Assembly (NCBI RefSeq): GCF_024166365.1
Contig: NC_064832.1
Span: 41,010,249-41,074,248 of the forward strand
Origin: Elephas maximus indicus
Taxonomy: Eukaryota > Chordata > Mammalia > Proboscidea > Elephantidae
DNA: 64,000 bases
Reading direction: 5' to 3'
In this document: piece by piece, positions 9,688 to 21,600 of the stretch
Position numbering within the stretch: the first letter of the stretch is position 1
How the letters are laid out: every line of letters starts with the position of its first letter
The notes under the pieces: model-generated
The model's database searches: none
Told to the model about the DNA's origin: nothing
The model's input: the letters and a program-made list of their open reading frames with translations, nothing else
Translations under genes and position numbers: made by a program

Positions 9688-12600
9688 GTGAGGCCAAGGA
9701 GTCTGAATCAGCTGTGCTCATTCCCTTCCTCCTGCGTTTTTGGGACCATGAATATAATTTCATGGACGGATATACATTGACACTCTAAAAAGATTTACGA
9801 CTCCTTTTTGTTAACTAACTGTAGGTGCCCTGAAAAAGACTTAAAACCTGGTGAAATAATTAAATTATTAGGAAGAGAGACGGCATCTCGGTTCTCCCTC
9901 TGGGTGCTTTCAGGAAAAGAATCTACCTGTTAAAGAGGTTCTTAACCTTGGCTAGGCATACCGCGGGGGACTTGTGAAAGCCTGGCCTCCATCCTCCACA
10001 GAGTAAAAACAAACAAACAAAAAAAACCCCTCAGATAGTTGTTAAAAGCTCTCCCAAGGTGATTCTCATATGTAGTCTGGGATGAGAACTATTAGGGAAG
10101 GAGGCCTGCCAGGAGTTGCTCCCGAAAAGTTAGTAGGATTAATGGACTTGCTACCTAGCTGGGACCCTGAGCGGTAAGGACAGCCTCATAGGGAGTGAGA
10201 GCCCATGTCAGGGAGTTGGAGTTCTTACAGTTTCTCTGTTTGTGAACAGAGACCTGGGACAGTAATAGGAGGAGTTATTTCTCCTGGTGGCTCAGTAGTT
10301 AAGCTGCTAGGCTGCTTACCCAAAGGTCGGCTGTTCATTCCCAGGAGAACAGACTTGGCGACCTGCTCCTGTAAAGATTACACCCTAGGAAACCCTCTGG
10401 GGCAGTTCTACTCTGTCACATGGGGTCGCTCACAGCCTAGGAAACCCAATGGGAGCAGTTCTACTTGGTCCTATAGGGTCACTATGAGTCAGAAGCAACT
10501 CCAGGGCCCACAACAACATCAACAGGAAAGTGGACATTTTCCTGGAGTGTTAATGCTTCCAGTTTCCTTAAGGGAATCCTTAGGGTCATTTTCAATTCAA
10601 AACAACAACAACAACAATAACAAAACTGAAAAAACCCTGCTTTATAAAGGGATTAGTCCAGCAAGGCTACATAACTAGAAGGCTTAGTGAGAGCCCTGTT
10701 CCTGGGGGAGGAGCCTCTCTTTGGGTCTCTTTTAAGGATATGGGAATATGCATGGAGGGGCTGATAGGTTAGGGGGCAAGAAGCAGTTACTCACTTCACA
10801 TCTGTCCACATCAGCTCTGGGCCTTTCTGCAGGAGCCTGTAGGCTTCCCCTGCTTAGGGTGACTCGGGGTGGGGGAGTCTTAACTCCCCCAAATCTCAGT
10901 GCTTTGCTCCACTGTGGCCTTCACTCACTGGTCAGGTAACTGCTTACTTGACAATGTTTGAATGTGAGGGAGGATGGGGGAAGAGGGATGAAAAGATTTT
11001 GCTTATTTCTTTGTTTTTTTTCATTTTCATTACTAGGAATGTATTCACAGTGAAGATTTGGTGTTGATTAAACAATGGTTTTGTTAGGCACCAGAGAGAA
11101 ACAGCAGCCTAATAAACACCTAATAAATGTTGGGACAATGTTAAGTAGGTAATAGTTATTATCTTATTTAACTCTGAGAGCTTAGGTAAAATGGATGGTC
11201 CCATTTTAGTGATGTGCAAACTGAGGCTTAGAAAGGTTAAGTCACTGGCTTAAAGTTACTAAGCTGGCAAGCAGTAGGGCTCAAACTTAGCACCCATGCC
11301 CTTCATCTCTCTGTATGTGGCCTTCTGTATTTCCAAGGAATAGAGATGAAAAATTGCTTATTTTTAAAAGGAGAAATGTTTGAGAATCATAAATACACAT
11401 AAGGATTCTTTGTAGCCAGAAATCAGATATATTATTTTATTCAATGATTCTAAATTATTTCTGGCAATGACTAGAATCGGTTAACTTTTTTTTTTTTTTT
11501 TTAAAGTGGACGTTAGCAATAATAATTATGAAGAAACTTAACCTTAATTACCAATCAGAAACCAGCACTTGGGTAAGGCCATGGACTGAAATAACGGAAA
11601 ATAAAATATAGGTCAAGAAACAGTGAAATAAAAAGTGCTTACTGGTTAGTACGGAGATAAGCACTTAAAAGAAGATAAGAAATGGTAGTTAAATTGTGCT
11701 TAGAGATTTTAATTTCCTTCCTGGTTTACTTATCTCTCTCTGGTGAGTCAGTATCACAATTCCAGCTTCTTTTTTGTAACGGACTAGTTATCACTTCCAC
11801 TATAAACCCAATTTTCTGGGGCTGGCTGCCAGCTTGATAAGCCCTTTGGAAAGTGGTGGAAACCCTTTTATAACTGTCATTGAGTAAGTTCCAAACGTAT
11901 CATTTTCTGTGCTTTGAAATTGTTGAGTACCATTATCGTATGCCTTGAATCTTTGCAGGCACTTAGGCTTGGCTGCTAATTAGAGCCAATTGCAACCTTA
12001 AATCACAAATGTGAGTCCCACTTTCTGCTGTGGTGCACAGAGCAGTCTCCATGCTTCAGATGTCACCCTCCAAAAAGGAGGCTGCTCTCAGCATCCTCAT
12101 TTTGGGATGGAGAAAAGGTTAAATGCTTCGCCCCACACAGCAACTGGCATAGTTGTAACCACAAGACAGATTACCAGTCATGTGCTTTTGTCATCAGGCT
12201 AAGGGGCTTTTGGGAAAAAAAAATTAGGGCTTTCATAAAGACAATGGATCTGATTCCTCTGGTAGGAACTGGGTCTTATTCATCTCCCTAATGCCAGAGC
12301 CTGCCACCTTGTAGATATCAGTAAATGTTGATTGCATACAGGCTGAGTGAGTGAGAACCTGCCAGTGTAGAGTGTCTTGTTGAGGACACAGTTTGCCCCC
12401 AACAAGGGAGGGTCGCATATCCTTCCACAGACCAACGGGACAATCACTTGTCTTTATCTCCCATTCCCCACATTATACTCATGCAGAGTTTAAGCATTCA
12501 CCACAGAGAAAGGCCCATCACCATTAGCTTCATTGTCTTTGAATGTGAGGAGCAGAAGTATCTCTAATGGGAAACACTGATCAAACTTATGGACCATTTT

Positions 12601-15600
12601 GATGTTAGTTGAGGATGCTGGGCAGATGATAAGCAAGATGGAAGCCTGGGAGTCCACAGCGTTGGGACAGAGATGTTCAATAGAAGCCGGTGGAAGGGCT
12701 GTCGACAGTGCTCATAATTATTTGCCTGCTTTTCAGGTGAACTTCAGGACCAAAAGTTTTTGGCTAGTGGTTCCTAGTTGGTTGTCTAGAGGCTGTTTGA
12801 TGATATCCACTATTTTTTCGAGCTGACGGAGCTTTTCACAAAACTCTAAGAATGGCCCAGCCCTGTCTTGACCTCCCCTTGTCAACATTCAATGAAAGCT
12901 TTTATATTTTTGTTCTTTGCTGGACAGTTATTATAATAAGCTATTTCTTCAAAAGCCCAAGACATGTTGGCCCTTCCTGTAAAAGCCTTGGTATGCTTGA
13001 GCTGGAGTCCTTCTATCTTCAGAGGGGGTGTGAAGCTGGTTCCCAAGGAAGCCGATCTCTCCGACAGACTCTCGCATATCTTCTCCAGTCCTTATTCTTC
13101 TCTGGCTAAGACCCTTCCCTATGCCGCTTTCTGGGTTCTGCACAAATCTATTTGGATCTCTCCTTACTTCCAATTACTGCAGGCATGGGGCGTGACCGGA
13201 AAGGAAAATTGAGGTCAATGTCAAGAATTTACCTGGAATAGAGTATTCTGGGTACAAACATATATATTTTTTCTTTCTGCTCATCTTGAAGCCTAGGTTA
13301 AATTAAAAAGCAACCTAATTGCCAAAAGCTTGAATTGGTCCAGATGTCACTGATAGAGTAAATCTTGACTACAAAAGCTGCTCGGAATCCCTGGGTGGAG
13401 CAAATGGTTAAGTGCTCGGCTACTAACTGAAAGGTTGGTAGTTTGAATCTAGCCAGAGGTGCCTCAAAAGAAAGCCCTGGAGACCTACTTCTAAAAAATC
13501 ACAGCCATGGAAAACCCCATGGAGCACAATTCTACTCTGACACACATGCGGTTGCCATGAGTTGGAATCGACTCAATGACAGCTGGTATGGAAGCATCTA
13601 GTTGCAGCTTGTTCAAGAGTCATGGAGGTTGGCATACAGAGAGTACACGACCTCAGCTGTAGCCAGCTGGCCTCCCAAACCTTGAAAGGTATGGCCCGAG
13701 TCTCTTTAAATTCTGTAAACCATTGCTGTCCCTTTGGTAGCCTCACAAAGACACTCTTCAGGCTGATGTCTCACAGGGTGAGCTATGGGCGGGCCATCAG
13801 ATGAGATCATTGAAAGGTACAGCCAGTTGGCTGCCAAGAGTTACTCTGTAAAACAATAGCAGTAATAAAAAAAGTTAATTGTGCCTAGATCCCCTTGGGG
13901 AGGTTCAAAGGGGACAGAAGAAAAGCAGGATCTTTCCAATCTGTCATTTTAAAATATGCAGCGGCACCAAAGTGTGAGCCTGAATATTTTAAAGGAACAT
14001 CAAATATTTTGAAATGGCTTTTCTGCCAGTGGTAAACTGGAAAACTTTTACTTAAAAAAATTTGCACAAAAACTTCAAACTCATACATCGTTCAGTTTCG
14101 GACAAACTGCTGGTTTTTTTCTACCTTTTTCTTGGTGTAGGATATTAATTATATAATTTCCCAGGTGAAGACTGGTTAGCAATTTGCTTTATATATTTTC
14201 ACTGTCGGCTACACCCTTGATGTTTTCCTCTTTCCGGTTGAGAAGAATTGGGTTGGGGTTGGGCTAAAGGTGAGGAAAACGAGTAAGTAGAAGGAAAGAG
14301 AAAAGAGTATTTACTGAGCATCTACCATGTGCCATGGACTTGCCTCACGTTACACATTTAATCCTCAGGACGAGCCTGTGAAGTAGGTTATCTTTATTTT
14401 ATAGACGAGAAAACTGAGACTTAAGGAGGTTCATGTCTAGTCAGTAGCTGAGTTGAAATGCAAACCTAAAACCGTCATTATTTCTTTGTTTTCTTTTTTA
14501 TATATATTTTTTCCTGTGGAAGTTTTACACAGCAAATCAGCAAATTAGGTTCCTATTTGACGATTTCTACACAAATTGTTTAGTGATGTTATTTATATTT
14601 TTCATGACGTGTCAGCATTCTTTTTAATTGCATTCTGGTTGTTTCATTTCTGGTACTCTAGTTTCCCTGCCCTCTTTTCTTCTCATCTTTATTTTAGAGT
14701 AATTGTTGACTTTTTGGTCTCATATAGATTTTTTTTTTTCTTTTTTTTTTAAACAGAGCTTTGCACTCATGGGAAAATCCTTTATTTTGTGTTCCAATCT
14801 GTTATTTGCACTAAAAGGTGACTTCAGAGGATAGTTTTGGTTCAGGGTATAAAGAGTACCTCAGGGCAATAGTCTCAGGGAACCCTCTAGTCTCAACTGG
14901 TCCACAAAATCTGAATTTTTGTAAGAATTTGAGCTCTGTTCTGTGTTTTTCTCCCAATCTATCAGGGTCCATCTATTGTGACCCCGATCAGAATGTTAGG
15001 TAGCAGTAGCTCGGCACCATCTAGTTCTTCGGGTCTCAGGGTAGATGAGGTGCTTCTTTCCTTCTGTGTTGCTGTTGTTGTTGTGTGCTGTTGAGTCCAT
15101 TTTGACTCAGCAACCTGATATGACATAGTACAACTGCCCTGTAGGGTTCTCTAGCCTGTAATTTTTACAGAAGCAGATTGCCAGGTCTTTCTCCTGTGGA
15201 ACCACTGGGTGGGTTTGAACTGCCAGCCTTCGGATTAGCAGCGGAGTGCTTAACCGCGTCTGCCACCATACATAGAAATAGTAATAATTTCCTTACATAG
15301 AGACAGTAATAATTTCCTTTATGACTCCTCAAGAATGAAGGATTTCCCTTTTGATAAAGGCTGCTGACATAATTGTGTAGTCCAGCAGGTGGAGGTGTGG
15401 CTAAATGCTGTGCATAGTTACCACCTGTGAAAACGTGACAGTTTAGCTTTTTCTTTTACATACTGAGCCCCACTTGATTGCCTCCAAGTACTCTCTTGGA
15501 GGCAGTGGTAGTTCAGTGGAGAATTTTCACCTTCCACGTGGGAGACCTGAATTTGATTCCCAGCCTATGTACCTCATACACAGCTACCACTGGTGGTTGT

Positions 15601-18600
15601 GTGCATATTTTTATGATGCTTAACAGGTTTCAGCAGAGCTTTCAGATCAAGAGAGACTAGGAGGGAAGGCCTGGCAATCTACTTCTGAAAATCAGCCAAT
15701 GAAAGTTCAATGGATCACAAAGGTCTCGTCTGCGACCTATCATGGGGATGGCACAGGACCTGACAGTGTTTTGTTCTGTTGTGTGTGGAGTTGCCATGAG
15801 TGGGGACCCACTTGACAGCAGCTAACAACAACAACAAGCACTCTCTTGATAAGCTAATTCCTGTCACTCCAGATGCCAAAAAGCTCGTTTTCCAGCTTAT
15901 TAGTGACGTTGAACTTATTTTCATTTACAGCCGTATTCCAATTTCACCGGCTTCGTAGATCACCAAGGGACCTGCCAGTGCTCCGTTCGCCTGCCAGATA
16001 CCACCTTTCCTGTGGAGAGAGTGGAAGAGTTGGAATTCACGGCTTACATTCTCTATGAGAGGTTCCAGAGAGAGCTTTCTAAAGTAAGCATTTCTTTTTT
16101 TCTCTTCAAACATTATCTTGATAAAAACGAACAAACAAAACAAAGCACCTTTTCCCCCCAGTATAAGCAGCCACTCCTCACATCAAAGGCAGCATACTCG
16201 TATCCTATGGAGGACTTAGCATTTATTTTATGGTACACCTATTGAGTTCTTGATGGCAGGGAAAATGAGAACATGGAAGAAAATGGGATCGAGATTATTC
16301 ACGCCATGAATAACCTCACTTCAGCATCACAGTGCTCATGCCTTTTAAAAAGAGCCTCAAATTCTCCCTGAAAACCTCAGCCCTGCAATTTTTTTTTTGT
16401 TTGTGTTGTTTATTTTTGCCTCTTTGTTGGTTTTTCCTCCAGTTTTGCTTTCATTTATTTCCTTTCCCCCACCCTCTTTGTGTGTCTTAGTCATCTAGTG
16501 CTGCTATAACAGAAATACCACAAGTGGATGGCTTTAACAAAGAGAAATTTATTTCTTCACATTAAAGTAGGCTAACAGTCCAAATTCAGGGTGTCAGCTC
16601 TGGGGAAGGCTTTCTTTCTTTTTTGGCCTTCTCATCAATCTTCACCCAGACTAGGAGATTTTCAATGCAGGGACCCTGGGTCCAAAGGACGGGCTCTGCT
16701 CCTGGTACTGTTTTCTTGGTGGTATGGGGTCCCATGTCTCCCTGCCCACCTCCCTCCCCCATATCTCAAAAGAGATTGGCCCAAGACACCACTCAATCCT
16801 GCAGATCTCATCAACATAACTGCCACCAATCCATCTCATCACATCGTAGTGATAGGATCCACAACACACAGGGAAGCCACACCAGACAACAGAACAGTAG
16901 ACAATCATACAACACTGGGAATCATGACCTAGCCAAGCTGACAGATATTTTGGGGGGACAAAATTCAACTCATGACAGTGTCCAATTTCATCTTCCTTCT
17001 CTTTCACCTTTTCTTCCTATTACTAATCCATCTTTTATTTCTCATTTCTCTCCTTTTTCTTGCCTATCCCTTCCAATCTTTCTTTCCCCTCCCCTCTTAA
17101 TTCTTTTTTTTCCCCTAACTCTTTTCCATTTCGTCTTGCTTTTGCATGGCTCCTTCTCCTTTACTCCTCCAAATGTTCTCCCTCTTTTCTTCTTTCCCTC
17201 CTCTCTCTTTTCATTCTCTTCTTCTTATATTCTCTTTCCAGTTGCCCTCTTCTTCTAGCCCTCTCCCTCTCTCTCTTTCTTGGTGGTTACCCTCTATTGT
17301 CTCTGCAAGAACATTTATATAGGCATGTCTAGAATTAGACCAAAATGGAAGTCTGCCCTAGGAGTTTGAATTTGACTTACAGGCCACTCAGCTTTGGTAA
17401 AAACCCTGACTCAACCTCTGATTACCTGCTTTTCTCCAGCCAGTTGAAGTTAACCTAAAGGGCTTGGCTTTCTCTGAGCTGGCTGATGCAGTGTGATTTG
17501 GTGTTCCAATTCTGACCCCTTCCACCTTCTTAGTTAAAAATCAATTAGAAAAGCTCCCATTTTCTGCACAGGTGAAGTCCAAGCGAGGCTATAATCACAT
17601 TAAAAAAATATGCATTATTTAATACAACTCCATTTATTTACAAGGAGCTCTGGCTTTACTGGAAGGTTCAAAATAAGTTTTCCTGAGAAATTTAAGCCGA
17701 GCCACCTCAATGTCCAACACAGTTATCCTTAAAGACAAAAATTATTATAAGACTGAGACCCTGTTTTTCACCTAAATTGGTAGATAAATATTCTAACCGA
17801 GTGTCTAGGAAAATGTGTTTGACTACTCCAGGAATCAAGCTTCTTAAGAAATAAAATGTCCTTGAATTAATCAGCAGAAAAGGCACAATGTTAAATTATA
17901 AATTCCAACCATTAATATTCATAGCCTTATTCCAGCATAATCAAGCACAGATAAGAAGTTATGCATAAAAACATGGCAAATGGAAGAAAATCCTAGGTGA
18001 AGATCTTTTCAGTTAGTGTCATTTGCTTTGACATCGTGGAAGCTTCTGGTTTGTCTGCCTTCTCTGCTGGCAGGAGTTCGAAGGGCAGTTTGAAACCCCA
18101 TGCTGCCCCAGGGGAAGCATGTAGCTTGGCATAACCCCCTGCCGTAGGGTTGATTCCAATTTGTAGCAACCCTATAGGACAGGGTAGAACTGTCCCATAG
18201 GGTTTCCAAGTCTGTAACTCCTTACAGGAGCAGACTGCCACATCTTTCTCCCTTGGAGTGGCTGGTGGGTTCAGACCACCAACCTTTCAGTGAGCAGCAA
18301 AACCCTTAACCACTGTGCCACCAGAGCTCCTTATGTAACTTGGCAGGTTTGTGAATATGGGACATTTAATTCCAATCCTGTAAGGGGGCCAGGTGGCATC
18401 TGCCTTGTTAATAATTGGCAGGGAAGATGCGTAAAGGAGGGGGAAAATCTTTCCATTCTGCAGCTCTCAGTAGCTGGTTCTAGAACAACTTGCAATTAAG
18501 GCCTGGGAAAGAAATTGACCTGCCACCTGAGATTTGCAGAATAGATTTGGTGTGACTGGCGATAATAGCAATCATCATAGTCATAGCTTCCATTTTGTGC

Positions 18601-21600
18601 TTTTCCAAAGGCTTCTGGTTCTATTCTATTTTCAAGGAATCCAAGAAGGCAGATACGCCAGGTGTTGTCCCTCCCATTTTAGGGATGGGAAAACTGAGGT
18701 TCACAAAAGTAAAGGGACTTGCCCAAGGTCATACATCTCCTGGCTGGTTAAGCCAGATGAAAACTCAGGTCTTTGGAATAATCCCAGTTCTTGTTTCTCT
18801 CAGCCGTGCTGTTATCATCCAGAGCAGTCCCAAGAAGAGAGGCATTAGGTCAATAATGCCTTCAAAACCAAAGATATCTCTTTAAAGGAGGGCTTTTGGA
18901 TTTCCAGGCGAATTACTATAGCTATCCTCAGGTTACTGTGGAAATCACCATTTATCTTGAGGCCTAGGGGAATGCCAGTTTTGGGTATGCCACTAGTAAA
19001 GGTTTCTGACGGCTTTATGTTGATTCATTATCTGTCAGTACACAGAGAAGACAGGGAACTGCCTTTGCATAAGATTGTTTATTATTTGTCCTCTCATGAC
19101 TATACTTAGAAAGGGGACTGCACAAAAGCTCAGGGTTTTCTCTTCCCTGGAGACATGTGGTCTTTGCGGCAGGTCGTTTAATTTGGTACATTTGCTAATA
19201 GATCCTCATGCATGAGAAGGTTGAAGCAGTCTGGGAGACATCTGGGCAATGGAAATCCACAGCATTGATTGAGCAACTGTTTTGTGCAGTAAAATGTAAT
19301 AAACTAAACAGATTGGAAAACACTGAAATTGCTGTTTATAATTGGTACAGTTTAGAGAGCATCTATTATGTTAGGCAGGAGTCCTGGGTAAGCAAATGGT
19401 TAAGTACTCACTAGCTGAAAGGTTGGTGGTACAAACCCACACAGAGGCTCCTCGAAAGACGAGCCTGGTGACCTGTTTCCAAAAGGTTCCTATGGAACTG
19501 TTCTACTCTGCGCACATGGGGTCTCCGTGATTCAGAATTGACTCAATGGCAAATAACAACAACAGTTATAATAGGTACTTAATGGACATTATCTCTAGTT
19601 TTTACAATAATCTCACAAACTTGATACCATTATCCCCATTTTACAGACGGAAACTAAGATTTAGAAAAATGTAGTCATTTGCCCACTAACTACTGAATTC
19701 AGATTTGAGCCCAGGTGGCCTAGCTCCAAAATGCTATGCACTTTCACAATGCACATTGCTTTCCCCAGCATTCTCACATGTTTTGATGATTACTTCAGGC
19801 TCTCTTAACCTTGTTGTATTTAAAGACATATTGAACATGACAGTATGTTATGAAGTAGATTCACTTATTTCAAGTAGTAATCTGGCCATAGTTATAATCA
19901 CAAATTTGAAGGACTGGCAGAAACAGGAGCCAGACTAATTCTTTAGTTCAATAGCCAGCTGCACTATATTCTTATTTATTATAGGATCACATTTATTCCA
20001 AAGAATAACCACGACCACAAAAACAAACCCCTAAAACAAGCTTTGATTCGTAGAATTTATCAATGACATAGTAAGTGCCTAATGGACAAATTAAAATGGA
20101 AATTCTGAGTGTTAGGCTGGTGGTTTGAAAGCAAGCAGAGATGAGCCTCCTAGTCTTCTAGTGCTCAAGCTTTTACTACTAGGGAGCTTCACGATGAATA
20201 GGTTGATAGAGAGATGTGTTTCCTCAGGGTTAAACCCATATTCTTGTACCACATCCCTTGGGAAGTTGGGCTGCCTCTTTTGAGGCTGTACTACCCAGAG
20301 AGAGCTAGGGTGTTCTCGGAATTGCTCACTCTGCCTCAGCGCCACTGACCCATACATGGGATGGAGTTAGACTAATAATTTGCTTAAATTAATACAGTCC
20401 ACACTGTGGAGTCTTTCTGGCCCATTCTCAAGTTCCCTCTCACCTCCACAACTTCATGGATGATTCCAGAGTTCCTGAATGTCACTGAGCTTTCCTTTAA
20501 ATGTCGACTGGAAAGAATTTCAAGCTTTTTCCCAAGCAGACCTTTAGACCAGTTGCTGTTGAATCGACGCTGACTCATGGTGATCCCACGTGTGTCAGAG
20601 GAGAACTGTGCCCCGTGGGGTTTACATTGGCTGATGTCTCGGAGGTAGATCTCCAGCCTTTCTTTTGAGGTGCCTCTGGGTGGACTCAAACCACCAGCCT
20701 TTGGGTTAGCAGCCAAGAACTTTAACCATTTGTTTGCACCACCCAGTGACTCCGACAACCCTTTAGAGATGCTTCATTTTGGCTGAACTGAGGCAGGCAC
20801 ACCACACATTCTCATGGGTGGCAAATTCCAGCTCATGACTTGGCATTCAGTGGTACTCTGGGAAAGCCACATTTTATTTAGCAGAGATGTGGCTTGAATC
20901 ACTCATTTTTTGCAGAACAGCTGTGATGTGCCACCAAAATATTCCAGGAGAGTGGAGGGTGTTTTATTTGTTCCAGGAGCTGGCAAGGCCCAGGGCCACA
21001 AGCATTTTCATTTCTCAAACTTTCATTTCTGCCATGCATTGGCACTTTGTTTTTTAACACAGGCAAGATTTTGTGCCTGCTTTTTGTAGCAGTTGAAACC
21101 GGGCCACCTTATATCTGTGTTTGCGCTTTTGAGGAAGGCTTGTTAGATTGTACATTTATGTATGTATATATTTAACTTATCTACCCACCAAAATGTCCCC
21201 AGCCTTCTCAGCCTCTGAGTGATGGCACCACTGATGGCATTGACCATCAGTTGCCTGAGGAGATACATTAGCAGTGCCAAGGGCTGCATTTTCAACTTTC
21301 ATTAAAATCCTCTTTGCCTGAAGCCCGAGCCCTTCCGGTCTGTGGCCTGGAGTCTACTCTCATTTGCACAGTGGGGTTAAGTGGAAGGGCTAAAATGACA
21401 GACATTAGGGCTGCCTTTGTATTAGAAGGATTAGAGGCCAACATCTGGCTGTGAATTCATCCTGGCACGGTGGATCAACTACTTGACATTAGTGCAGTTC
21501 AGGGAAAAGTATCACTTATGTTCAAATTTTTGGAAAGAGTGTAAAACCAGCAACTTTTAATGAGCAGACCCTTAAAAAAAAAGCCACAGCATTTCTTTTG

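Larger units (their letters stand above)
9688..15930 (+). other. OLFM4: OLFM4 intron 1
   Basis: 6.2 kb, GTGAGG to TTTACAG. It contains AfroSINEs, MIR and L2 fragments and an old L1 3'-UTR-like segment. Nothing recognisable is seen in 9690-10270, 10530-11120, 11330-12230, 12350-13380 and 13590-14290. Confidence 0.9.

Noticed and set aside
9430..9780. Exon 1 ORF read through to 9780
   Set aside because: Codons after 9687 are intronic; GTGAGG is a good donor and exon 2 restores the known protein.
15499..15575. Possible tRNA-Gly gene
   Set aside because: The A and B boxes are tRNA-like, but the sequence is diverged, runs into a SINE body and has a second copy at 25062, so it is a SINE head.
16623..17258. 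211-codon + strand ORF
   Set aside because: It covers an antisense LTR and the pyrimidine tract; its protein is low-complexity F/L/P/S and not a gene.
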